A DNA stretch of 64,000 nucleotides from Streptomyces sp. CBMA152 (lineage in GTDB: Bacteria > Actinomycetota > Actinomycetes > Streptomycetales > Streptomycetaceae): positions 434,001-498,000 of the forward strand of contig NZ_MECJ01000029.1 in assembly GCF_014596475.1 (NCBI RefSeq), read 5' to 3'. A model generated the notes under the pieces. It was given only the letters and a program-made list of their open reading frames with translations. It made no database searches and was not told the DNA's origin. Below, piece by piece: positions 15,357 to 23,393 of the stretch. A program made the position numbers and the translations under genes. How positions within the stretch are numbered: the stretch's first letter is position 1; the number at the start of each line of letters is the position of its first letter.

Positions 15357-15929
15357 ATGATCGAGATCCCGTCCGACCTGAACCCGGACCTCGTCCCCCT
15401 CGCCTTCCTCCTCGGCACGTGGGAGGGCGCCGGCGTCACCGACTTCCCGGGTGCCGAGAAGGCCAATTTCGGCCAGTCCGTCACCTTCAGCCACGACGGC
15501 CGGGACTTCCTGGAGTACGTGTCGCACTCCTGGATCCTCGACGCCGACGGCAACAAGGTGCAGCCCCTGGAGTCCGAGTCCGGCTACTGGCGCATCGACA
15601 AGGACCGCAAGGTCGAGGTCGTCATGGTCCGCGACCAGGGCGTCGTGGAGATCTGGTACGGCGAGCTCGCCCACCAGAAGCCGCAGATCGACCTGGTCAC
15701 CGACGCCGTGGCGCGCACCGCCGCCTCCGGCCCGTACACCGGTGGCAAGCGGCTCTACGGCTACGTCAAGAGCGACCTGATGTGGGTCGGCGAGAAGGCG
15801 ACGCCCGAGGTCGAGCTGCGCCCGTACATGTCCGCGCACCTCAAGAAGGTCGTCACGCCCGAGGAGGTCGCGGCCATGGCGCGCGGTCTCGGTGACCTGC
15901 CCGACGACGGCATCGCCTTCTTCAAGTAG
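15357..15929 (+). CDS. nitrobindin-like heme-binding (FABP-like) protein
   Basis: This 190-residue protein has the GTWEGAG motif (FLLGTWEGAG) at the start of a ten-stranded barrel and a late histidine in YMSAHLKK that would ligate heme iron, as in nitrobindins. Family members bind ferric heme and can isomerise peroxynitrite; here that is inference. It lies directly upstream of nur, an order I recall from SCO4179-SCO4180. Confidence 0.85.
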   Translation: MIEIPSDLNPDLVPLAFLLGTWEGAGVTDFPGAEKANFGQSVTFSHDGRDFLEYVSHSWILDADGNKVQPLESESGYWRIDKDRKVEVVMVRDQGVVEIWYGELAHQKPQIDLVTDAVARTAASGPYTGGKRLYGYVKSDLMWVGEKATPEVELRPYMSAHLKKVVTPEEVAAMARGLGDLPDDGIAFFK

Positions 15930-15995
15930 GCGATCAGCCGGGGTACGTACAAGCGATCACGTCGGTAACCGCGCCGTGGCTCCTACACTGGGCCT

Positions 15996-16457
15996 GTGGT
16001 GACCACCGACTGGCAGAGCGACCTCCGCAGGCGCGGGTACCGGCTGACCCCCCAGCGCCAGCTCGTGCTGGAGGCCGTCGACGTACTGGAACACGCGACG
16101 CCCGACGACATCCTCACCGAGGTGCGGAAGACGGCGGGCGGCGTGAACATCTCCACCGTGTACCGGACCCTGGAGCTCCTGGAGGAGCTGGGTCTGGTCT
16201 CGCACGCCCATCTGGGCCACGGCGCCCCGACGTACCACCTGGCCGACCGCCATCACCACATCCATCTGGTCTGCCGGGACTGTACGTCGGTGATCGAGGC
16301 CGATGTGGAGATCGCGGCGGAGTTCACCGCCAAGCTCTGCGCGACCTTCGGCTTCGAGACGGACATGAAGCACTTCGCGATCTTCGGGCAGTGCCGCAAG
16401 TGCGCCGAGGCGGCTTCGGACGCCGGTTCGAGTCCGGGTTCAAGTACCGCGTCGTAG
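15996..16457 (+). CDS. nur: Nur, nickel-responsive Fur-family repressor
   Basis: This 153-residue Fur-family protein has a winged-helix DNA-binding domain (LRRRGYRLTPQRQLVLEAV) and a dimerisation domain. The metal ligands I recall for S. coelicolor Nur are all present at the same positions: His33, His86, His88 and His90 (M-site) and His70, His72 and His126 (Ni-site). Nur with nickel represses nickel uptake genes and the Fe-superoxide dismutase. The cysteine pairs C93/C96 and C128/C131 are also present. It starts with GTG (GTGGTGACC). Confidence 0.9.
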   Translation: MVTTDWQSDLRRRGYRLTPQRQLVLEAVDVLEHATPDDILTEVRKTAGGVNISTVYRTLELLEELGLVSHAHLGHGAPTYHLADRHHHIHLVCRDCTSVIEADVEIAAEFTAKLCATFGFETDMKHFAIFGQCRKCAEAASDAGSSPGSSTAS

Positions 16458-16467
16458 GCTTGCGTAC

Positions 16468-17448
16468 ATGCAGCGACATTCAACGACCAGCCCTCTGCTG
16501 TCCCTGCCCGGCGCCGTGCCCGCCGAGGCGCCGGACGAGGGTGTCGCCGCGCATTACGGCGACCTCTTCCGTGAGCAGCGCGCACTCGCCGACGGCGCCG
16601 GCTTCGTCGACCTCTCGCACCGCGGTGTCGTCACCGTCACCGGCGACGACCGCCTCAGCTGGCTGCACCTGCTGCTCACCCAGCACGTCAGCGATCTGCC
16701 GCCGGGCCTGGCCACCGAGGCGCTGATCCTCTCCGCGCACGGCCACGTCGAGCACGCGCTCTATCTCGTCGACGACGGTACGACGGTGTGGGCGCACGTC
16801 GAGCCCGGTACGCAGCAGGACCTCATCGCGTATCTGGAGTCGATGAAGTTCTTCTACCGCGTCGAAGTCGCCGACCGGACAGGCGAGTTCGCGGTGGTGC
16901 ACCTGCCCGCCGGGTCCATCGCGGAGGTCCCCGCCGACACGGTCGTACGGGAGGCTCCGCACGGGCGGGACCTGTTCCTGGCCCGCGCCGACCTGGAGAA
17001 GTTCGCGGCCGAGCACGGGCCCGCCGCGGGAATCCTGGCGTACGAGGCGCTGCGGGTGGAGTCGCACCGGCCGCGGCTCGGCCTGGAGACCGACCACCGG
17101 ACGATCCCGCACGAGCTGGGCTGGATCGGGACCGCCGTGCATCTGCAGAAGGGGTGCTACCGGGGGCAGGAGACGGTCGCCCGGGTCCAGAACCTCGGCA
17201 AGCCGCCGCGCCGCCTGGTCTTCCTGCACCTGGACGGCAGCGAGGTGCTGCTGCCGGCGCACGGGACGCCGCTGCGGGTGGCGTCGGAGGGCGAGGAGGG
17301 CCGCCAGATCGGCTTCATCACGACCTCGGCCCGCCACCACGAGCTGGGCCCGATCGCGCTGGCCCTGGTGAAGCGGAACGTGCCGCTGGACGCGGAGCTG
17401 CTGGCGGGTGGGACGGCGGCCGCGCAGGAGGTCGTGGTCGAGCCGTAG
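16468..17448 (+). CDS. ygfZ: folate-binding YgfZ-family protein
   Basis: This 326-residue protein is related to the T-protein of glycine cleavage. It carries the YgfZ signature KGCYRGQE (LQKGCYRGQETVARV), with the conserved cysteine. YgfZ proteins use tetrahydrofolate to help maintain certain Fe-S enzymes such as MiaB. The gene starts 10 bp after nur and is probably cotranscribed, linking metal homeostasis with Fe-S maintenance by context only. Confidence 0.9.
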   Translation: MQRHSTTSPLLSLPGAVPAEAPDEGVAAHYGDLFREQRALADGAGFVDLSHRGVVTVTGDDRLSWLHLLLTQHVSDLPPGLATEALILSAHGHVEHALYLVDDGTTVWAHVEPGTQQDLIAYLESMKFFYRVEVADRTGEFAVVHLPAGSIAEVPADTVVREAPHGRDLFLARADLEKFAAEHGPAAGILAYEALRVESHRPRLGLETDHRTIPHELGWIGTAVHLQKGCYRGQETVARVQNLGKPPRRLVFLHLDGSEVLLPAHGTPLRVASEGEEGRQIGFITTSARHHELGPIALALVKRNVPLDAELLAGGTAAAQEVVVEP

Positions 17449-17456
17449 GGCCGGTC

Positions 17457-17882
17457 CTACACCTCCACCAGCACCGTGAACGGGCCGTGGTTCGTCAGGG
17501 ACACCCGCATGTCCGCGCCGAACCGGCCCGTCTCCACCGTCGCGCCCAGGGCCCGCAGCTGCGCGACCACCTCGTCGACCAGGGGTTCGGCCACGCCGCC
17601 GGGGGCGGCGGCGTTCCAGGTGGGGCGGCGGCCCTTGCGGGCGTCCCCGTAGAGGGTGAACTGGGAGATCACCAGGAGCGGCGCGTCCACGTCCGAGCAG
17701 GACTTCTCGTCGCCAAGGATCCGCACCGACCACAGCTTTCGCGCCAGCTGCGCCGCCTTCTCGGGCGTATCGCCGTGGGTCACGCCCACCAGCACACACA
17801 GGCCCTCGCCCACGATCTCGCCGACCGTCTCACCGGCCACGACGACGCTCGCGCCGTCCACCCTCTGTACCACCGCTCGCAT
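17457..17882 (-). CDS. dtd: D-aminoacyl-tRNA deacylase
   Basis: This 141-residue protein matches DTD, which hydrolyses D-amino acids and glycine from mischarged tRNA. The start MRAVVQRVDGASV is canonical, and LLVISQFTLYGDARKGRRP contains the S-Q-x-T-L-Y-G motif. The Gly-cisPro motif is NHGPFT; Asn-Asp-Gly-Pro is commoner, so the His is a minor deviation. It converges on ygfZ with an 8-bp gap. Confidence 0.92.
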   Translation of the reverse strand: MRAVVQRVDGASVVVAGETVGEIVGEGLCVLVGVTHGDTPEKAAQLARKLWSVRILGDEKSCSDVDAPLLVISQFTLYGDARKGRRPTWNAAAPGGVAEPLVDEVVAQLRALGATVETGRFGADMRVSLTNHGPFTVLVEV

Positions 17883-18025
17883 GAGGCCCAACCTATTCCA
17901 CCGGCCAATCCAGTCTCACGGGGGCCGAACGGGTGGTGTGTGTCTGCATATGCACCACTGGGAGTGGCACGATGCTGACAGGCGGTGCGATCCATCCCGC
18001 ACCGGTCGAGGGGACGGTAAGACGC

Positions 18026-18634
18026 ATGAGCACTTCTGGCGGCGGGCGGCAGTCGCCCGGCCCCGTATCGCTGACCCGGACGAGCCCGAGGGCCGAGCGG
18101 TCGGCCGTCGCGCGACCGCCCGTACAGCGTGCCGGTGACCATCTGCCCGTACCGAAAACATACGATCTGACCACGTTGCGGCTGCCGGAGCTGCGGACGC
18201 TGCGGCGCCAGTCGCAGCGCGACGAGGCCGACCTCAGCTATGTGCGGCGGCTGCTGCACGGACGTATCGACATCCTGCGGGCCGAGCTCGCCCGCCGCAC
18301 CGGCCCGCACACGCCCGTGGTGGACCGGCTCTCCGAGATCCTGGCGGACGCGCCCTCCTCGCACCGGGCCTCCGCCCGCCACGTCACGCTCTCCACACCG
18401 CGCAGCGCCGAGTACCGGCTCCTCGCGGCGGAAATGGACGCCGAGGTCCAGCTCTCGGACCTCGACGCGCGTACGGACGACGAGCTGCACACCGCGATGG
18501 GGCGCCTCATCCGTTACGAGCAGCAGGTCTCGCGGCGTCGTCAGCACCTCCAGCGCACGGCGGACGATTGCAGTGCCGAGATCGCCCGCAGGTACCGTGA
18601 AGGGGAAGCACAAGTAGACGACCTGCTCATCTGA
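18026..18634 (+). CDS. rsiG: RsiG, c-di-GMP-dependent anti-sigma factor for WhiG
   Basis: This 202-residue protein matches the layout I recall for RsiG, which with cyclic di-GMP sequesters the sporulation sigma factor WhiG. The second helix has a perfect E-x3-S-x2-R-x3-Q-x3-D signature (E165, S169, R172, Q176, D180). The first has the same spacing with His in place of Gln (E67, S71, R74, H78, D82). A disordered N-terminus (1-45) precedes LTTLRLPELRTLRRQ. I chose the ATG at 18026, preceded by GAGGGG; in-frame starts exist at 17933 and 17972. whiG is not in the window. Confidence 0.88.
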   Translation: MSTSGGGRQSPGPVSLTRTSPRAERSAVARPPVQRAGDHLPVPKTYDLTTLRLPELRTLRRQSQRDEADLSYVRRLLHGRIDILRAELARRTGPHTPVVDRLSEILADAPSSHRASARHVTLSTPRSAEYRLLAAEMDAEVQLSDLDARTDDELHTAMGRLIRYEQQVSRRRQHLQRTADDCSAEIARRYREGEAQVDDLLI

Positions 18635-18681
18635 CCGACGATTCCAAGGTCACAGGGCGGTCCCGCCCTGGAAGGCCCGCC

Positions 18682-19638
18682 ATGAGCACCGACACCGTCA
18701 TACCCCCGGTCCTCGCCGAAGTCGTACGTTCCGGTTTCGTCGAGGGCCATCATCGGGGCTCGCTGGTGGTGCTCGCGGCCGACGGCAGCGTGGAGCTCGC
18801 GCTCGGCGACCCGGCGGCGCCCGTCTTCCCGCGCTCCAGCAACAAGCCCATGCAGGCCGTGGCCGTCCTGCGGGCCGGGCTCGACCTGTCCGGGGAGCGC
18901 TTGGCGCTCGCCGCCGCCAGCCACTCCGGCGAGGGCTTCCACCTCGACCTCGTCCGCACGATGCTCACCGAGCACGGGCTGACCCCGGACGACCTCCAGA
19001 CCCCGCCCGACCTGCCGCTCGACCCGGCCGAGGCCGAGACGTACCTGGCGGCCGGCCACGTACGCGAGCGGCTCACCATGAACTGCTCCGGCAAGCACGC
19101 CGCCATGCTCGCGGCCTGCCGCCTCAACGGCTGGGACGAGGCGACCTACCTGGACCCCGCCCATCCGCTCCAGCGGCTCGTCCACGACTGCGTGGAGTCG
19201 GCGGCGGGCGAGCCGGTGGCGTCGGTCGGCACGGACGGCTGCGGCGCGCCCCTGATGGCGATCAGCCTTACGGGCCTGGCGCGCGCCTTCCGTACGTTCG
19301 TGCTCGCCGAGCCCGGCACGCCCGAGCGCCGGGTCGCGGACGCGATGCGCGCGCACCCCGAGTACGTGGCCGGTACCCGCCGCCCCGACACCTGGCTGAT
19401 GCGCGAGGTGCCCGGCGTGCTGTCGAAGATGGGCGCGGAGGCGGTCCAGGCGGTGGCCCTCCCGGACGGCCGCGCCCTCGCCTTCAAGATCGCCGACGGC
19501 TCGGCCCGAGCACTGGGCCCGGTCCTGGCACGCGCGTTGTCCCTGGTGGGGGTGGAGGGCCCGGTGGTGGACCGCATCGGGAACGCACCGCTGCTGGGTG
19601 GGCCGGCGCGGGTGGGGGAGATCAGGGCGGCGTTCTAG
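18682..19638 (+). CDS. L-asparaginase II family (Rhizobium-type) protein
   Basis: This 318-residue protein belongs to the asparaginase II family typified by the Rhizobium etli enzyme, unrelated to bacterial type I/II asparaginases. The paired S-x-x-K motif is SSNK (Ser52/Lys55), with TMNCSGKHAAM (Cys135) and TDGCGAP (Cys187) as the zinc/substrate region. It would hydrolyse asparagine to aspartate and ammonia. There is no signal peptide, so it is cytoplasmic. It follows rsiG by about 50 bp. Confidence 0.88.
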   Translation: MSTDTVIPPVLAEVVRSGFVEGHHRGSLVVLAADGSVELALGDPAAPVFPRSSNKPMQAVAVLRAGLDLSGERLALAAASHSGEGFHLDLVRTMLTEHGLTPDDLQTPPDLPLDPAEAETYLAAGHVRERLTMNCSGKHAAMLAACRLNGWDEATYLDPAHPLQRLVHDCVESAAGEPVASVGTDGCGAPLMAISLTGLARAFRTFVLAEPGTPERRVADAMRAHPEYVAGTRRPDTWLMREVPGVLSKMGAEAVQAVALPDGRALAFKIADGSARALGPVLARALSLVGVEGPVVDRIGNAPLLGGPARVGEIRAAF

Positions 19639-19670
19639 GCGGGGGGTGGGGCGGCGTTCCCGGGCCACTT

Positions 19671-19802
19671 AAGGGGCGCGGGGAACTGCGCGACCAGCCA
19701 CGCACGGTCCGCAGACGAATGACCGCACGACCAGCGTCGCACGGTCCGCAGACGAACGACCGCACGACCAGCGCCGCACGGTCCGCAGACGAACGACCCG
19801 CA
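19671..19802. repeat. dispersed repeat arm with 37-bp tandem expansion
   Basis: After one copy of AAGGGGCGCGGGGAACTGCG, a 37-bp unit (CGACCAGC...CACGGTCCGCAGACGAACG) is repeated three times in tandem: 19691-19727, 19728-19764 and 19765-19802, with 2-3 differences between copies. Elsewhere in the window this unit is present once as part of the element's right arm. Confidence 0.88.
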
Positions 19803-19868
19803 CATCCAACGGTCCGCCCCCGAAAAATTCAGGCGACAGCCGTCCCGCCCGCTGCCTAGCGTGACCGC

Positions 19869-21164
19869 ATGAGCCCCGACGTACAGGCCTCCGACGGACA
19901 GGTCGCCCCCGACGCACAGGTCGACATAGACATCCGCAAGGTCACCGAAGCCGAGTTCACCGACTGGATGAAGGCGGTGAACGTCGGCTTCCTGCGCCCG
20001 CCCGTCGTGACCGAGAACGACGCGGCGGCCCGACGGGCGAAGACCGACCTCGCCCGCACACAGGGCGCCTTCGACGGCGACCGCTGCGTGGCCACGTTCC
20101 GTACGTTCGCCCAGGAGCTCACCGTCGTCGGCGGCGCCGCGATCCCGACGAGCGCGGTCACCAACGTCACTGTCTCGCCCACGCACCGCCGACGCGGCCT
20201 GCTCAGCCGCATGATGGCGAACGAGCTCGCGGAGGCGAAGGAGCGCGGCGACGTGGCGGCCACGCTCATCGCCGCCGAGTACCCGATCTACGGCCGTTAC
20301 GGCTTCGGCCCGGCCACCTCGACCACCGAGTGGGAGATCGAGGTCGGCCGCACGGGCCTGGACCCGCGCTGGTCCGGCCCCGAGGACGGCGGCCGTATCG
20401 ACCTGGTCACCTCCGAGGACGTACGCAAGCTCGGCCCCGAACTCTTCGAGCGCTTCCGGGCCGTCCAGCCCGGCACGGTCAGCCGCCACCAGAACTGGTG
20501 GGACCTGAACACGGGCGCGACCCGCCGCGACGACGAGCCCTGGACCGAGCGGTTCTGGGCGCTCTACCGCTCGGCCACGGGCGAGGCGGCGGGCCTGGCG
20601 GCGTACACGTGCGACGCGACCTGGACCGACACCAAGCAGCCGCTGAACACGGCGACGGTCAAGGGCCTCATAGCCCTGACCCCGGCCGCCGAGCGCGCGC
20701 TGTGGCACTTCGTCTGCTCGATCGACTGGATCACCAAGGTCCGCACGGGCTACCGCGCCCCCGACGACCTCCTCCCGCACCTCTTCCCGGACCCGCGAGC
20801 GGCCCGTGTGGTGACGCAGGCGGACTTCCTGTGGGTGCGGCTGCTGGACGTCGTACGAGCCCTGGAGTCCCGTACGTACGAGACGACGGACACGCTGGTC
20901 CTGGAGGTGGTGGATACCACCGGTCTGGCCGCCGGCCGCTACCGCTTGGCCACCACCCCGTCCGGCGCCACCTGCGCGCCCACCTCGTCGTCGCCGGATC
21001 TGACCCTGGACGTACGGGAGTTGGGGACGCTGTACCTGGGCGACGAGTCGGCGGTACGACTGGCGGCGCTGGGCCGGGTGGCGGAGGGGACGCCGGGGGC
21101 GGCGACTCGGGCGGACGCTCTGTTCCGCACGTCCCGGCGTCCGTGGTGCCCGGACATGTTCTGA
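19869..21164 (+). CDS. Eis-like GNAT N-acetyltransferase with sterol-carrier C-terminus
   Basis: This 431-residue protein has the tripartite Eis architecture: GNAT domain with the acetyl-CoA site VTVSPTHRRRGLLSRMM (about residues 100-116), a second GNAT-like domain, and a sterol-carrier-like C-terminal domain. It ends in CPDMF; in Eis the C-terminal Phe carboxylate is catalytic. Eis enzymes are hexamers acetylating aminoglycosides and other amines; the natural substrate here is unknown. Confidence 0.9.
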   Translation: MSPDVQASDGQVAPDAQVDIDIRKVTEAEFTDWMKAVNVGFLRPPVVTENDAAARRAKTDLARTQGAFDGDRCVATFRTFAQELTVVGGAAIPTSAVTNVTVSPTHRRRGLLSRMMANELAEAKERGDVAATLIAAEYPIYGRYGFGPATSTTEWEIEVGRTGLDPRWSGPEDGGRIDLVTSEDVRKLGPELFERFRAVQPGTVSRHQNWWDLNTGATRRDDEPWTERFWALYRSATGEAAGLAAYTCDATWTDTKQPLNTATVKGLIALTPAAERALWHFVCSIDWITKVRTGYRAPDDLLPHLFPDPRAARVVTQADFLWVRLLDVVRALESRTYETTDTLVLEVVDTTGLAAGRYRLATTPSGATCAPTSSSPDLTLDVRELGTLYLGDESAVRLAALGRVAEGTPGAATRADALFRTSRRPWCPDMF

Positions 21165-21178
21165 GGTCTCGGGCGGGG

Positions 21179-21370
21179 TCAGTTCAGGTTGGGCTGGACG
21201 ATCAGCACGGCCAGGATCACCGCGCCGGCGGTGGTGCAGGTGTGGTTGTGGCCCTTGTGGCCGATGCTCAGCAACACCAGCGCCAGCGCGCCCATGACCC
21301 CGAACTGCCACTGTACGAGCTGTTCGAAGCCGACGTTGAAGATGGCGAAGGCGAGCGTGATCAGGAGCAT
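21179..21370 (-). CDS. small two-helix membrane protein
   Basis: This 63-residue protein has two hydrophobic helices around a His-rich loop (SIGHKGHNHTCTTAGAV). The function is unknown; the GHKGHNHTC loop could bind a metal, which is speculation. It is divergent from the GntR gene, and the operator array at 21468-21560 lies between the two, so it may be a target of that regulator. Confidence 0.7.
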   Translation of the reverse strand: MLLITLAFAIFNVGFEQLVQWQFGVMGALALVLLSIGHKGHNHTCTTAGAVILAVLIVQPNLN

Positions 21371-21467
21371 GGAGTCCCTCCCCTAGAGGTCCGTCGGGCC
21401 CTTCGGGGCCCGGGTGGTGCGGGTTGGTACCGGGTGGTGCCGTGTGCTGCCGTCCGGGGTCAACGTC

Positions 21468-21560
21468 CCAACTTCCGGTAAGTTCACCGAAGTTGGCGGA
21501 CAACTTAGGGAAGTTGTCCCGTACGACGAAGAGCCATAAACCAACTTCACAACAACTCCC
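21468..21560. promoter_or_regulatory. operator array of CAACTT/AAGTTG half-sites
   Basis: CCAACTTC (21468-21475) pairs with GAAGTTGG (21489-21496). ACAACTT (21500-21506) pairs with AAGTTGT (21511-21517). A further CCAACTTC lies at 21541-21548 and CAACAACTCC follows. Repeated CAACTT half-sites between the divergent small membrane gene and the GntR gene suggest autoregulation. Confidence 0.7.
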
Positions 21561-21591
21561 ATCAGATGTCGGGGAGTTGTAGCGTTCAGCT

Positions 21592-22488
21592 GTGACTTCG
21601 GAACCGGACGTGACGGACGGCGCCGCCCGGCGCTCGCCCGACGAGGTGGCCGCCGCCCTGCGGGCCCGTATCCGCGCGGGCGAACTCAAGGTCGGCGAGA
21701 AGCTGCCGACCCAGGCCTGGCTGTGCGACCACTTCGGCGTGGAGCGGACCGTGATCCGCCAGGCCCTCCAGCAACTCCACGCCGACGGCCTGATCACAGA
21801 GGGCCGCAGAGGCGCCCCGGCCCGCATCGCCAGCGCCACCCCCTCGACGTCCCGCCCGGCGGACGAGGAGCCGAAGTTGACGGCGGCGGTGCTGAGCCCC
21901 CGGGTGGCGGAGGCGTTTCGGGCTCGGGAGGTGCGGATCGACGCGGTGTGTCTGACCGCCGAATCGCTGAACCTCGCCCTCGGCGAACCGCTCGGAGCGA
22001 TCCACGCGGGCCGCTTCCGCCCGAACGAGGTGAAGGTGCGCATCCTCATGCCGGACCGGGGGATCAACCTGGCGTTCCCCAGAGCGGTGCAGCGGTCGGT
22101 GATCGAGGACGACAGGCTGGTGCACGAGCGCTGGCTGCATCAGCGCAACGCGCAGGGGATGGTCCTGCGCGACAACCTCATGGCGCTGCGCGGCGTCCGG
22201 GGGATCGATGTGGACGTGACCTTCCAGGCGCTGCCCATGACGTCGCCGGTCAAGCTCTATCTGCTGAACGGTTCCGAGGCGCTGTTCGGCTATTACGACA
22301 TCACGCGCCGCGAACAGGAGATCGCGGACACCTCGGTGGAGATCTTCGACTCGCTCGGAAACGAGTCGCTGATGTTCCAGTTCATGCGCAGCGCCGGTGC
22401 GCGGGACGCCGCGTTCGTGGAGAGATCGCAGCGGTGGTTCGACGGTCTGTGGAACACCATTACCACCAATCTCGACCTTGATCGCTGA
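21592..22488 (+). CDS. GntR-family regulator
   Basis: This 298-residue protein has an N-terminal GntR winged helix (DEVAAALRARIRAGELKVGEKLPTQAWLCDHFGVERTVIRQALQQLHADGLI, residues about 18-68, given here only as a landmark in part). Its C-terminal part (about 90-298) does not match the common FCD or UTRA sensor domains to my eye, although family starts of this type occur in Streptomyces. It uses a GTG start at 21592. It appears to head a cluster with the following HAD and phosphotransferase genes (13- and 154-bp gaps). Confidence 0.85.
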   Translation: MTSEPDVTDGAARRSPDEVAAALRARIRAGELKVGEKLPTQAWLCDHFGVERTVIRQALQQLHADGLITEGRRGAPARIASATPSTSRPADEEPKLTAAVLSPRVAEAFRAREVRIDAVCLTAESLNLALGEPLGAIHAGRFRPNEVKVRILMPDRGINLAFPRAVQRSVIEDDRLVHERWLHQRNAQGMVLRDNLMALRGVRGIDVDVTFQALPMTSPVKLYLLNGSEALFGYYDITRREQEIADTSVEIFDSLGNESLMFQFMRSAGARDAAFVERSQRWFDGLWNTITTNLDLDR

Positions 22489-22501
22489 AGAACCGGGCAG
22501 G

Positions 22502-23239
22502 ATGAGAGGTGAGGCACCGCAATTCTGCCTCCTCCTCGACGGACGGAGCGATGTGGCCGACCCGCGCGAACTCCTGGCAGCCGCGAAGTGCGTACTCTTC
22601 GATTTCGACGGTCCGGTATGCGACCTCTTCACGAATCCCACGGCGTCCGAAGTGGCCGGACGCCTCCAGGACTGGCTGTCGAGACGTTTCGGTGTAGTCA
22701 TTCCCGGCGCGGCGCAATTCGCCGCCGATCCGCTCGGATATGTCGCATCGGTCAAAGAGCACCATCCCGACAGCGACATGGCGAAAGAGCTGGAGAGACG
22801 CCTCACCCTGGAGGAGGAGCGAGCGGCGGAGCTGGCCCTGCCGACCAGCGGGGCAAAGGACTTGATACGGGAGCTGGGCGAGAGCCGGATACGGCTCGGG
22901 ATCGCGACCAACAACTCCGCCGCCGCGGTACGCCGTTATCTGGAGCGGGAGGATCTGACGGAGAGCTTCGGCGCCCATGTGCACGGCCGCCGCCCCGACG
23001 TCGCCGGGCTGAAGCCCGATCCCGACTGTCTCAGCCGCGCCCTCACCTCGACCGGATCCAGCCCTGCCGAATCGGTCATGCTCGGGGACTCCGTCTCGGA
23101 TCTGGAGGCCGCCGACGCGCTCGGGGTGCCGTTCATTGCATACGCCGCGAACAAGGACAGACAGGATCAATTCATGAGCCACGGCCCGGTGCCGACGGTT
23201 GACCGGCTGACGAAGCTTTCCAGCAGGTGGCGGGGGTGA
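22502..23239 (+). CDS. HAD-superfamily phosphatase
   Basis: This 245-residue protein has HAD motif I in LFDFDGPVCDLF (nucleophile and acid Asp), motif II in GIATNNSAAAV, motif III Lys in LKPDPDC, and motif IV in MLGDSVSDLEAADALG. It resembles phosphoglycolate-phosphatase-type enzymes; the substrate is unknown. The start is uncertain: ATG 22502 or GTG 22553, the latter closer to motif I and following GGAG. Association with a kinase-like phosphotransferase suggests opposing phosphoryl steps, by inference. Confidence 0.83.
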   Translation: MRGEAPQFCLLLDGRSDVADPRELLAAAKCVLFDFDGPVCDLFTNPTASEVAGRLQDWLSRRFGVVIPGAAQFAADPLGYVASVKEHHPDSDMAKELERRLTLEEERAAELALPTSGAKDLIRELGESRIRLGIATNNSAAAVRRYLEREDLTESFGAHVHGRRPDVAGLKPDPDCLSRALTSTGSSPAESVMLGDSVSDLEAADALGVPFIAYAANKDRQDQFMSHGPVPTVDRLTKLSSRWRG

Positions 23240-23393
23240 CACCGGGTGCGGCCGGACGCCGTTCGAGGGGAATCTTCCGCGTCCTCCCCGAAGGGGCTCG
23301 GCGATGGCGGTAGCGTCCGCGTGGCCCTCGTGTTCCCCAGGGCGTGGATCCGGGCCGCATCCGCAGGCGCGACACCTTCGAAGGCACCACACC

